Assembly: GCF_000003605.2 (NCBI RefSeq)
Contig: NW_003145785.1
Coordinates: 108,498-122,056, forward strand
Length of the DNA: 13,559 nucleotides
Reading direction: 5' to 3'
Source: Saccoglossus kowalevskii
Taxonomy: Eukaryota; Hemichordata; Enteropneusta; Harrimaniidae
Below are positions 1 to 8,895 of the stretch, in pieces (the first letter of the stretch is position 1; the number at the start of each line of letters is the position of its first letter). The notes below the pieces were generated by a model, which saw only the letters and a program-made list of their open reading frames with translations, was not told the origin of the DNA and made no database searches. Both the position numbers and the translations under genes were made by a program.

Positions 1-256
1 CCATATGAAACAATCCAAGTAGCCCCATTAAGTTCATATGAAATAATCAATGTAACACCCTAAGTTTATAAGAAATAATCCAAGTAGCCCCTTAAGTTCA
101 TATGAAACAATCCATGTAGCCCCTTAAGTTCATATGAAACAATCCATGTAGCCCCATAAAGTTCATATGCAACACTTATTTTGAACATGCATGTGACCAC
201 CACAAAATACACTAACCATGATCACTACACAGCTAGGGTAACTTAAGATAACTTAC
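1..256 (-). other. Intron downstream of the transmembrane exon (partial)
   Basis: This is intron sequence following the donor GTAAGT, running off the left edge toward the expected juxtamembrane and kinase exons. Most of it is the 32-33 bp minisatellite. The remaining 80 bases show no coding signal. Confidence 0.8.
2..176. repeat. 32-33 bp minisatellite, about 5.3 copies
   Basis: Units start with CATATGAAA or a variant at 2, 35, 67, 99 and 131, with a partial unit from 164. Unit lengths are 33, 32, 32, 32 and 33 bases. The shared core is CATATGAAACAATCCATGTA followed by GCCCC and TTAAGTT. Units 4 and 5 are almost identical, while units 2 and 3 have several substitutions, so the most recent duplication is on the right. 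The array may extend past position 1. Confidence 0.9.
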
Positions 257-269
257 AGATTTACCAACC
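251..269 (-). promoter_or_regulatory. Two in-frame 5' splice sites at the end of the transmembrane exon
   Basis: Reading down the minus strand, CAG is followed by GTTGGT (GT at 268-267). Twelve bases later TCT is followed by GTAAGT (GT at 256-255). The first site has a perfect exonic side and a weak intronic side. The second has the reverse. Both leave phase 0, so using the upstream site would remove exactly V-G-K-S without a frameshift. Vertebrate FGFRs have a known choice of nearby donors here that includes or omits Val-Thr, which affects FRS2 docking. Use of both sites in this gene is inference. A third GT at 264-263 (GTAAAT) would change the frame. Confidence 0.5.
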
Positions 270-483
270 TGATGCTGAATCTGAGATTTATCCTGGTTTG
301 CCCGGTTACCAAGAATTGGCCCACGATTCTTCTTACGAAGTTTCTGTTTCACAACACATATTCCAATGCCGAAGACAACGATAAGGATAACCGCAATGAC
401 CACAATGGCGATTATAACTACTTTGTTATCATTTGGTGGCGGTGGTGAGGTCGGGATCATTGGTAGCGTTGTTGGCAATGGCA
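257..483 (-). CDS. FGFR: FGF receptor: linker, transmembrane helix and juxtamembrane exon (partial gene)
   Basis: This internal exon encodes 76 residues, counting the Met codon split across the upstream junction. Residues 1-20 are a Pro/Thr-rich extracellular linker (PLPTTLP, then four prolines). Residues 22-45 form one hydrophobic helix rich in Ile and Val. Residues 46-54 (KQKLRKKNR) are a basic stop-transfer cluster that puts the C-terminal side in the cytosol. Residues 55-76 begin the juxtamembrane segment. The acceptor is T-rich and ends in TTTTTAG, with its AG at 485-484. The preferred donor is GTAAGT at 256-251. The entry phase needs two bases, matching the single base left by exon 889-1021, and the exit phase is 0. 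In vertebrate FGFRs the equivalent exon also runs from just after AWLTVLP to the Q-V of the juxtamembrane region. The helix itself has no diagnostic sequence, so the identity rests on the neighbouring exon. The kinase exons should lie beyond position 1. Confidence 0.88.
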
Positions 484-888
484 CTAAAAATTAAATGAAA
501 AAAAAAACAGCTTCAAATACGAGTTCAGTGACTGATTCCATTTGTGTTGGCTACCTTCAGTTAATAAATGCTGAGAAAAGTTATAGTTCCATAAGTGTCA
601 TAACTGGTTCAGGGGTTAATTAAACTTAAGTTAACTCCATTATAAAGAGAGGCAAATAAATTCTTTTTCAGGTGTGTGCTTTTCAGCCAAGAAGGAAACT
701 GAAATGATTTTCCTTTCTGAAACTATTCCTATCACAGCGCTGACACAACCTAGAAAGCTAATAAGAAAGCTACATGGAATCTATACTGGGAAAGGCACAT
801 AGAATCTACCAGGAAAGCTACATAGAATTTACAAGAATGCTAACTACATGTACCTAGAGAAAGATGACAAATATAGCATATTACTCAC
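484..888 (-). other. FGFR intron between the D3 C-half exon and the transmembrane exon
   Basis: This is a 405 bp intron bounded on the minus strand by donor GTGAGT (888-883) and a T-rich acceptor ending in TAG (486-484). It interrupts a codon after its first base (A, then TG). No additional exon is needed, because the flanking phases fit. It contains the degenerate 23 bp tandem repeat at 753-858. Confidence 0.88.
753..858. repeat. Degenerate 23-25 bp tandem repeat, about 4 units
   Basis: Units beginning GAAAGCTACATGGAATCTA, GAAAGGCACATAGAATCTA, GAAAGCTACATAGAATTTA and GAATGCTAACTACATGTA start at 765, 790, 813 and 836. A shorter GAAAGCTAATAA precedes them at 753. It lies about 30 bp inside the intron from the D3 exon donor. 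It is too diverged and too short for an assigned family. Confidence 0.65.
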
Positions 889-1021
889 TGGGTAAGACTG
901 TTAACCAAGCATTTTCGTGATCAATTCCGAGTGAGTTGCTAGCCCAACATACATACTTTCCACTATCTTCTACTGTCAAATTATTCAAATGAATCACATC
1001 TTGATTTCCGTTGACCTCAGT
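889..1021 (-). CDS. FGFR: FGF receptor: C-terminal half of Ig-like domain 3 (IIIb/IIIc-type exon)
   Basis: This 133 nt internal exon encodes 44 residues plus the first base of a split Met codon. Visible features are an N-L-T glycosylation sequon at residues 14-16, the Ig motif DSGKYVC at 19-25 with the second disulphide cysteine at 25, SNSLG at 29-32, and the ending AWLTVLP at 38-44. FGFR D3 domains share this ending and the A/S-G-x-Y-x-C context, and D3 forms part of the FGF ligand-binding surface. In vertebrates the C-terminal half of D3 is a separate exon (IIIb or IIIc, both of length 1 modulo 3). This exon has the same position and phase. The acceptor is a long T tract ending CACAG (AG at 1023-1022). 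The donor is GTGAGT at 888-883. A second AG at 1017-1016 could trim two codons. A different Ig-type receptor kinase is possible, but AWLTVLP argues strongly for FGFR. Confidence 0.92.
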
Positions 1022-1239
1022 CTGTGAAAAAAAAAATCAAAATCAGATTTCCAAAAATAGGAACAGAAACACATTAAAAAAAATATATAACAAACGATGT
1101 GCATTTACCCCAGGGACAAATTGTACGCCATGCGACAGTTAAAAAAGTAAAAAAAAAAAGACAGAACAAGACTTGAACACGATTACTTTTACCGTGTATT
1201 ACTTGTTATTTGTTATGTTGTTATGAACAGTATTGGTGT

Positions 1240-1360
1240 GCGCAACGTGTTGTATTGTCCGAGAACGTGTTGTATTGTCCGAGGACGTTTGAGGAACACA
1301 TAAACATATGCGCAACATGTTGTATTGTCTGAAGACATTTGTGGCACACATAAACAAACA
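1240..1360. repeat. Tandem repeats: perfect 20 bp duplication within a diverged larger duplication
   Basis: The 20-mer AACGTGTTGTATTGTCCGAG occurs twice in tandem at 1244-1263 and 1264-1283, and a diverged third copy lies at 1314-1333. The copies at 1264 and 1314 are each followed by a similar tail (GACGTTTGAGGAACACATAA and GACATTTGTGGCACACATAA). The larger unit is therefore about 50 bp, with a recent 20 bp internal duplication in the first copy. Confidence 0.85.
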
Positions 1361-1633
1361 AATTTAATCTCTGAACATTCAGATTTTTTTTTTCAAGTTT
1401 TTTTTTTTCTTTACAAAATTGAAAATAAATAAAAGAAAAAAATTGAAATAAAAAATAAAAAGTTACTGCACATGCATTACATTTTCTGGAACTGTTTTTT
1501 GACGTCTAAATAGACTCACCATGTTAAAGAATACTGGCTAAAAGATGATGAAGATGATGACAGAAGAGAAACATTAAAGTAGATAGAAAGAGGAGGTTAT
1601 CATGGGGGAAAATATGAATTAATGAGACTCTGA
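1361..1633. other. AT-rich intron with long T and A tracts, no feature
   Basis: This stretch holds poly-T runs near 1385-1410, an A-rich stretch near 1410-1460 and a short GATGATGAAGATGATGA microsatellite-like stretch near 1544. I see no coding or RNA gene signal. Confidence 0.6.
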
Positions 1634-1636
1634 CCT

Positions 1637-2250
1637 TTAACCTTTCCACGCAGTCCACCTGCTTTCACTCTCATTACCAATACAGTGTCACTTTTTTTTA
1701 AATTTTTTTTTTTTATAGTAGGAATATTAATTGAAAAAATTACTGTATTTACTCAAGAAGTGCATCTCTTAAAAAAAGGTGCATATATTCAAGAATTGCA
1801 TTTATTGTTTGGTGGAGCAAATACAATATTTACTGTTGCTACTTTATATTCACAGGTTTATTTTTTCATAGAAAACCATTAATATTTAATATATTTTTTA
1901 CACTGAATTGTCAAAAAATATATGCAAACCAGTGGGGAAAAAAGGCTATTATTTTTGCCACTTTATCACTTCAGTGAAAATAAATACAAGGTGAACATAA
2001 AGTATTCTACAGTAACTGAAAAATATTCAAATTCTGTTTAGCAGAAGCTAATGAAGCCTCCCTTCCCACATCAAAGTGTAATGATAGAAAAAAGGCTCCC
2101 TAGCTTAGAGTGAATTTTTACACTAATGCTGCACTCAAACAAATAATTCCATAATTTATTATAAATCGGAACAAAATTTGACATCAATTTATTGAAGTGA
2201 CAAATTTCCGTCAAAAAATACAAAGGTCTGGTTACTGGTGAAAAGGTTAA
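1637..2250. mobile_element. TTAA-bounded non-autonomous DNA element, piggyBac-like
   Basis: TTAA at 1637-1640 is followed by CCTTTCCACGCAGTCCACC. The right end, read on the minus strand from 2246, begins CCTTTTCACCAGTAACC and is preceded by TTAA at 2250-2247. The terminal inverted repeats therefore match over about 19 bases with a few differences and a one-base gap, and both abut TTAA. PiggyBac-superfamily elements duplicate TTAA and commonly start CCY next to it. The 614 bp body has no transposase frame; its longest frame is 65 codons from 1685 and looks like chance. It would be a MITE-type derivative, and the family name is inference. Confidence 0.55.
1744..1825. repeat. Small inverted-repeat segment with internal 36 bp direct repeat
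   Basis: TGTATTTACTC at 1744-1754 is matched in inverted orientation by GAGCAAATACA at 1815-1825 (10 of 11). Between them TCAAGAAGTGCAT (1753-1765) recurs as TCAAGAATTGCAT (1789-1801), a 36 bp period. It may be a nested small insertion inside the TTAA-bounded element or part of its body. Confidence 0.4.
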
Positions 2251-2538
2251 AAGGAGGATGAGAAAAAAAACACTATCTTGGTCTCAGTGGGGAAATATCT
2301 GGATAGGTAGGTGTGGAGAAGAAATCAATTAGTATAGACGACATGCAGAAGGTCTGATATCTTATCACAGGCTATGTCAGCAGTCGGGTTCACTAACTCT
2401 TGCCAACTTGTACTATGAAAATTGATCTTTCCGCTCACACTGCACGGTTGTCAGTGAACCATATTTGATGTAATTTTTGCGGTATCACCTCTGACACCTA
2501 GATGTTCTTACAGTGACACCTAGATGAATTTACCAAAT
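2251..2538. other. Intron with no recognised gene; short direct repeat
   Basis: The only structure is TGACACCTAGATG at 2492-2504 repeated exactly at 2514-2526. No splice-bounded coding segment is evident. Confidence 0.5.
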
Positions 2539-2720
2539 AGGATGAAGTCAAACTTTTGACAGGAATTTCCTGAAAATTTGCTAAAATGATTCCCTGTAAA
2601 TGGTTCTTTGAAAAAAACGACTTGCATTACAACAAAACTTGTTTTTGATTTATGAACATTAAATTGGTGTCAGTAGAAATTAACAGTATCGAGAAATCAC
2701 AAAATCGTTGTTTTTTGTGA
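2539..2720 (+). repeat. Interspersed repeat copy A (related to 11700-11905)
   Basis: Three collinear blocks are shared with 11700-11905 in the same orientation: AGGATGA at the left edge, TTGCTAAAAT followed by ATTCCC, AATGG and TTTGAAA from 2578, and GAAATCACAAAATCGTTG near the right end from 2693. Spacing differs by about 34 bp between the last two blocks. The copies are strongly diverged, so this looks like an old repeat family. Confidence 0.5.
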
Positions 2721-4860
2721 AGTCTTTCCACTTTCCAAAAGTTACCCATATCTATCCTTGAAGTGAACAATTCCAAAACACAGCTCGCATGATAAACCAC
2801 AGTTGATCTTTTTTTATATACACTTCTCTTCATGAACTACAATTGCATGTGTTATTCCAATTAATTCTCGGAGGGAACCAACCTTTCGCAATGAGAGAGA
2901 CTAGCACTACTACTTCTGAGTTGAAGCCATGAGAGATGCACTCAAACCCCAACAGTAGAAGCAGACTTTACTGCTGCATTTTTTGCATGCATCCGATGTT
3001 TACATAATTAAAATTAAGTATTTATGCCTCAAGGCCTGAAACTTGTACTGAAACTAAAATAGGAGACATATCGAAGAAAGCTGGTCAGTATCAACCGTAG
3101 ACCAACAGTGTAGAGGACTGACATCTCACCACTGTGCTAAGATCTGTGCTAAGATCATTAGAAGAAACTACAAAGACACATTCAGAAAATAATCAATCTA
3201 AGAATCAGTATTAGAGATAATACCCCAGGGCAGACAGAGAAAAAGGAAGAGAGTTGTTAAGATTTGGTTAATTTTTCATGTTTCACTCATTTTTTTTCGA
3301 ACGCAATTAGATGCAACCTTTTTATGTATTTTTCCGGAATTTCCTTGTTATTTTGAACCAAATAGAAATATAGGTTTTGATCACATTTTTTGAAAAAGTA
3401 TGGAACCATTTTTGTGGCTTTAGCTTCAGACATTGCAGCTCAAAGGGTCAACGAAACAAATTCAGTAAATAAAAGTCTTTATCCACTCCTGTACTCTGGG
3501 ATACTGCTTAAAAATGGATTTTTTTAAATCTAATTATTAATTTGTAATAAAGAAAATCATTTTCACAAGTCTGAGAGATCTCTTAATGCAACAGTTAAAC
3601 ACATGTAGTTATATAGAAATGCAGCAAGGAAAACACAAGAACCCAGTAGCAAGCAACCATGACAATTTCTGTAAATTATTCAGATTTAAACACAGCAATC
3701 ACTGAGAAGGAAATGAAAAAAAAAAGCATGATTATGAAATTCCCCAAGCTACCCATAACTCAAATAAGAGCAGTCTTAAATTTTATTACAGTGACAAAAT
3801 CACAGGTTGTGTCTTGCGTAATTTCAACCTAATGGTAAAATAACAGCAATTTTTAACGATATAACATCCTCCAATGTAAAATAACAAGGATTGTAGTAAT
3901 TATGTTCTCGTTCAGTTTTGTTTATTCTGATCAATTAGACTGCCTACATTAGTGGATATATTTTTTCTCAATTTTTAAAAATAAAATTTTGTTTATGGTG
4001 ATCATAACCCTTCGCTGTTCACTCCTTTCGTTATCTCCTCATACAAGTAAACATGCGATCAGCCAATCAGGTGATTACCTGGGATGTGTCTCACCAAAGT
4101 TGACAATTAATTTTTTTTTTAAATAAAAAGTTTCTGATAATTTTTTTTTTCAAAAATCAATGCAGGTGTAGTTTTTTTCTTCTTTTTTTCAACAGTCATA
4201 AAAATTTTGCATTTATTTTTCATTATTTTTATTTTATTTTTTTTAATTTTTAGAAAATGTCTGGCAAAAACCTCAGATTCACATTTTTTAGAGCTCATGA
4301 CCAGAAACATGAATATTTTCTTAATGGGTCTTTTCACCACAGGTCCATGTTTGGTACTATTAGTAAGCCAAGGCACATGGCAATGAGAACAAGATATAAT
4401 GAGAAGGATGAGTATATTTAAATAGCACTATGACATTTGGCAGAATAAGATCTTTTTAGATTTCAAAAAGATAAAATCTTAATGTGTATTTCAAGCAATG
4501 TAACACAGGTACATGATAAGAAGCATTAATTTACAATTCAACTTGACCATGAACACAAAACTGATACATCATGTATCCTTCATGACGCATGATATTGAGA
4601 CAAGAGACAAGATTGAAACAAATATCATGCCATTACTGAAATGTGCTTGGTTACCATAGAGACACATCAAGTACGATGATTTATGCCAAAAAACAGTAAA
4701 TTGATACTGTGCACATTATGTTACAGGACAAAAAAAATAAAATAAAACAGCCTTTTATCTTCCCTCAGCCCTTAAATTGAGATATAAAACAGCTTCATGA
4801 ATTCATCTGGGTTGCTCCCAGAATGTGCAAGCTGCATACAAATTGCAAAAAGAGATGACA
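2721..4860. other. AT-rich intron, no gene seen; minor repeats
   Basis: This 2.1 kb holds a perfect 12 bp tandem duplication (CTGTGCTAAGAT at 3132-3143 and 3144-3155), T-rich low-complexity sequence at about 4107-4260 and an almost perfect small palindrome GATACAT-C-ATGTATC at 4562-4576. The 85-codon minus-strand frame at 4119-4376 simply reads the T-rich tract as Lys-rich peptide and is not credible. I see no tRNA-like or exon-like segment. Confidence 0.6.
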
Positions 4861-4874
4861 GCGCCCTCTAGTGA
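4861..4874 (-). promoter_or_regulatory. CTCF-like core motif
   Basis: Read on the minus strand the site is TCACTAGAGGGCGCT, extending one base past the 14-base core. The core matches the well-known CTCF consensus CCACYAGRGGGCGC at 13 of 14 positions. It is a GC-rich word in an AT-rich intron. CTCF is present across bilaterians with a similar preference, but occupancy here is inference, and the word could also belong to a dispersed repeat. Confidence 0.4.
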
Positions 4875-5855
4875 TGAAACATAGCACAATAAACCATTAA
4901 CTTTTCTTTTTTTTATTAAAAGAGACATAATTTAACGTTGTTTCTTTAATTTAAAGTCTTGCATTGTTTACAAGATTCACCATTTGACAAATGTACAGAA
5001 GAATGCAAAAACTGTACATTGCTGACTTAATATTTAAACAATGAAAAACAACTGTCATCACTGCAAACGAAACACCACGTATAGTTATCCCCCCCCCCAC
5101 CCACAAATACATGTTTATCAAAAGAACACCTGCTTGAAAACAGACTCCTGGAGGATTTAGCCTACTTAACGATGCATGGCCAACGATCAGTTAATACGTG
5201 ACTCATCATTACAAATAAATTGATTCCTTATCCCCTTAATAGTCTACTTTACATTCAGGTTAGCTGCATTTCATGTTTGTATCCCATCAACGTCCACATC
5301 TAAATATGTATTTCATTCATTTATGCAAACAGGTTACTTAGTTGCGATTTAAATTTATAATTTTGCATCACTTCAAATTGTTGTTTTGTTTTTATTTCCG
5401 AAAAACACCATCTAATGAAAACTGCATTTTCCTTCTAAGTTTTACATTTAATTTACCAGATAAAAAAAATTTTATATAATAGTTGCTATTGACAACAAAA
5501 TTAATTTCAGTTTATATCGACATTTGACTTGCCTATGGTACAATGATTACAAAATATAAAACAAACTGGCAAACCGTTTGGCACATACTCCTTTAAATTT
5601 GGCTCAATATAGTCATTCTTACAGCACACTATTTAAAATTATACTATGTCACAAATCAGACATGCTGCTGTTCAAAGCACATGGCTACACTGCTATGCTT
5701 GTAGCTATTATGCTATACAATGAGAAAACATACAGTGTATACCTGTCATGCAAAGAAACAAGATGGGGGAGACAACAGTGAGGTGAACGGCTCACTTTGT
5801 GCCCCGGTGCACAAACACTTGCACCAATTCAGAACACAACATGCTTAAAACCATC
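4875..5855. other. Intron with C10 tract and short hairpin, no gene seen
   Basis: A run of ten C lies at 5089-5098; in the FGFR pre-mRNA it would read as ten G. A perfect 7 bp stem, TTTGTGC and GCACAAA around a 6-base loop, lies at 5796-5815. The 67-codon frame at 5578-5781 has no recognisable features. Confidence 0.5.
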
Positions 5856-5869
5856 ATCTCCATAGCAAC
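5856..5869 (-). promoter_or_regulatory. RFX X-box-like motif
   Basis: The minus strand reads GTTGCTATGGAGAT, close to the imperfect palindrome GTTGCYATGGNAAC bound by RFX factors. One half-site is good and the other degenerate. Function is unproven, and a match in a long intron can be chance. Confidence 0.2.
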
Positions 5870-8636
5870 AATCAGCCAACTATTCAAGTCTATAAGCAGT
5901 AATTTTGCAGTCTAAGATTGTATAAAAAGCACACTTTCAGGAACAAACTCTTCACCACAAACAAGTAAACTGTCAGTGTTCATGCGCTTTATATCTCACA
6001 AGATAACGATCCATTCAAATACAACTCGTACATTACATGCAACAGAGGGACAGGAAAAAAAATGTACCATTAGGCCGCATTGTCCCTCGTTACCATGGCG
6101 GCAATGCTTACAATTGCAATAGGAAGAAGAGAACGAAAAAATAAAAAAAGCCAGGTAATTGATTCAGCTGAGTATGTCTGACTAGGTGGGCTATCGTAGC
6201 ACTTACTGTCAAATATCTGAACTTCTTTTAATACAAGACACATCATGCACTAATTGGACAAAATGGCCCAATTTTAATCCTTCCGAACACCAAAGTTACC
6301 ATTTCACCATTTTAAACCCAAATATTGTATTCATAATTTTACCAAAATTTTGATCAAGACATTTGGTCCAAAATTATCAAAAAATTATATAGAAAAATAC
6401 ATAAAAAACATAATTTTTTCTCAAAACAGAGTTGATAATGTTCTGTACAATAAGATATTCTTTACTAAAAATATTCACCAAAAATATAGAATTGAAGATA
6501 TCGTCACGAAATAGACAAATCTGACAAATCTGACAAATCCACCCAAAATACCAAAAGTATCAAAAGCTGTTGAGATGGCAGATTTTAGGAATAAGTCCAA
6601 AATAGAATTTTTTACCAAAAATGTCAAAATCGATATGTTAAAGATAATTTACACCACTATATAACAAAGATTTTTATAAACATAGCACAATAATTCTCTT
6701 TAAAATCAGCTCAAAATAGATTACTGGTATTGTCATTCATTGACGATATTTTTGCAACAGAATTTGCGATACATTTTAACTGAGTGTAAACACCTGATAT
6801 CACATCTCAAATAATAAAAGAAAAAATATTGAATAAAATCTATTTTAGTTGTGCAAGCACGTCATTTTGAAAAGAATGGTAAAAATAGAAAAATCGAATA
6901 CAACAAAGGCTAAATCAAGGAATATCATATTTACTAAACTGCATAAACGCCAAGATTTCAATCAATAAAGGTAGATTTAGAGTAACAAACTACATGTATA
7001 TTGTCAAACAAAAATCTTGGCTCATACAAATTTGTATCCTGTCACCTACCATTAAAATCAAAGTATTTGTTACATCTAATTTGCATATCAATGTTATTTC
7101 AAGATTACACTATACAGAAAGAAATGTAATCACTTAAACCCCTGAATGACATCTCTCTAACAATATTGCACATATTTGTACTTTTTCTATAATTTCTTTG
7201 TTTTGAACCAAATTTGAAAAAAAAAATCATTCATTAGTTGCATATGTCTTAATCAAAATCTTTGAAAAAAAAAAAGATGACGATGATGTAATTACGAAAT
7301 ATGACAGGCAAAGAAAAATAAAAACATTTTGGAGACGTGAAATTTTCCTTTGAGTCAAATTTTGATTCTTTTTCTTTCTTTGAAACAACACTTTTTTAAA
7401 TATTTAAAATTTGACTGCCGTATTTTTTTCCCGCCAATATTATGATTCAAACATTTTGCATATTTATATTGATTTTCTATAATTTCTATTTTTTAATTTT
7501 GGACAAGGTAGGTCTTGGTCAAATTTTTTTTTTAAATATAGAAAAGATTACATGGATTTATTTTATGGATGATGACAACTTTGGAATGAGTTTATTACGG
7601 TTTTGCATGTTTCTTTTCTATTTTATTTTTATCACATCGCTTTAATATTTCACTTAAAGTTTTGTCAACTTGCTTGCTCATTGGAGATCAACGAATTAGC
7701 ATATTTATTCAACTTGCAACACAACTCAACCTTTTCACCACCAGACTTACTTGCCCAAATTTGTCTGGAAATGAACCCTAATTTTGGAGCCATATTTGCA
7801 ACAGGCAAAAGTCAATTTTCAGTTTTTTCTCAAAAAATCTGGCTATTTTTGCCCCAACATTCTAAAAGGAATGTGCAGAAGTGAAAAGAGGGAACTAGTG
7901 GTGAAATGGTTAGACAGACAAACAAGTACCCTCAACACAACAAATCCTTTACCTCCATTCCTTTCTTTTTATATTTATACACTTTGAAAAAACTGAAACG
8001 AAACATTTCTATTCGTCTATGAAATAACATCAGAATGTTTGCAATTGATGCAATGCACACTACACATGTTGATTGGCTGGTTAGATTCAACTGCCTTTGA
8101 AATTTATAAATAATTTTTCCCAAATTGTAATTATCACCTTTTACACCTACAAGATCAATTTTGCTCAAACCTAAGCAGTCATGATAACTATATCATTAAG
8201 AATTGGTTAAAAGAACTCAAGTGTTTAATGAAGAAATCAGCTGAACTTCTGACCATTCTCATACATAAATACAAAAACAGTTCAGTTTTAATAGTGCATT
8301 GTATACAGACTCATTCTTAGTGTAGGAAGCTCTGGGTTGAATACAAAATGAAAAGCCTGTCACAAACGAGACATTTCAAAATACAGTTACGATATGAAAA
8401 CAGACTTGGGAATTAATTCAAAATGAAAAGGTAGTCTTTAGGAGTTAAGCCGCAGGACAAGTAACCAAGTAAAAGAAATACAATATGCATACTAATATAC
8501 TCAAACACTTGTGTTATAAAGAAATTTGCATATTGGAATATTCTCGGTTGATATTGAAAGCATGAGTGTGCTGCATGTAAAGGGTGTGATCATGCAGTGT
8601 ATTGTTCATGACTTGTAAATATCACTATGGGACCAT
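5870..8636. other. AT-rich intron, no gene seen; short 9 bp repeat
   Basis: This 2.8 kb is mostly low-complexity A/T sequence. GACAAATCT is present three times in tandem, the third with a final C, at 6514-6540. The forward frames at 7442-7645 and 7784-7987 read poly-T tracts or overlap other frames. The 93-codon frame at 7603-7884 runs through a somewhat less biased segment (7660-7884) but has no recognised domain or splice sites I would trust. An E2F-like word TTTCCCGCCAA at 7427-7437 is noted only as a possible chance match. Confidence 0.55.
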
Positions 8637-8756
8637 ATGAAACATGACAAAGCAAAAAGTCTATCACTCTTCAAGATGATATCGCCCAATGAGGGAGGAA
8701 TATTTCTCGCAAAGCCTATAACTACGTCAAACTTAAAGCTGTACTGCAAGGGTTTC

Positions 8757-8895
8757 GTTGAGAGCTGGCCGCCGGCCATATGGCCTGCTATAAGCCCAAA
8801 TTGGCCGCCTACACCGGCCTCGCTGCAATGCCTCGCACTGCTGAGAACCTTTTTTATTTATGTTTTGGCCTGTTACAGAATGATGGCCTGCTAGT
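8757..8895. repeat. GC-rich patch with GGCC words, probable repeat fragment
   Basis: From about 8757 to 8840 the GC content jumps well above the surroundings. The patch contains the perfect 12 bp palindrome GGCCATATGGCC at 8774-8785 and the words ATGGCCTGCTATAA (from about 8779) and ATGGCCTGCTAGTAA (from about 8880), a diverged direct repeat roughly 100 bp apart. An 85-codon forward frame (8637-8894) covers it, but the peptide (Trp-Pro-Pro repeats) looks like a by-product of repeated GGCC words. The origin is most likely an old mobile-element fragment. A captured exon or short GC-rich regulatory patch is less likely. Confidence 0.4.

Noticed and set aside
233-256. Extension of the transmembrane exon into V-S-Y-L-K-L-P and a stop, giving a membrane-anchored kinase-less receptor
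   Set aside because: The sequence from 256 is a full GTAAGT donor. Read-through by intron retention would give a truncated receptor, but nothing here favours it over splicing; transcript 3' ends would be needed.
4119-4376. 85-codon minus-strand frame rich in Lys
   Set aside because: It reads A-rich low-complexity sequence. No domain or credible splice sites frame it.
4562-4576. GATACAT-C-ATGTATC palindrome as a hairpin RNA or binding site
   Set aside because: A 7 bp stem with a one-base centre cannot form a stable RNA hairpin, and such short palindromes are expected by chance in this length.
7427-7437. E2F-like site TTTCCCGCCAA
   Set aside because: It is a single match with no promoter nearby, at a T-rich tract, and is probably chance.
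7891-7950. A-box-like word GTGGTGAAATGGTTAGAC suggesting a tRNA or tRNA-derived SINE
   Set aside because: No B box (GTTCRANNC) lies at the right distance and no cloverleaf can be drawn.
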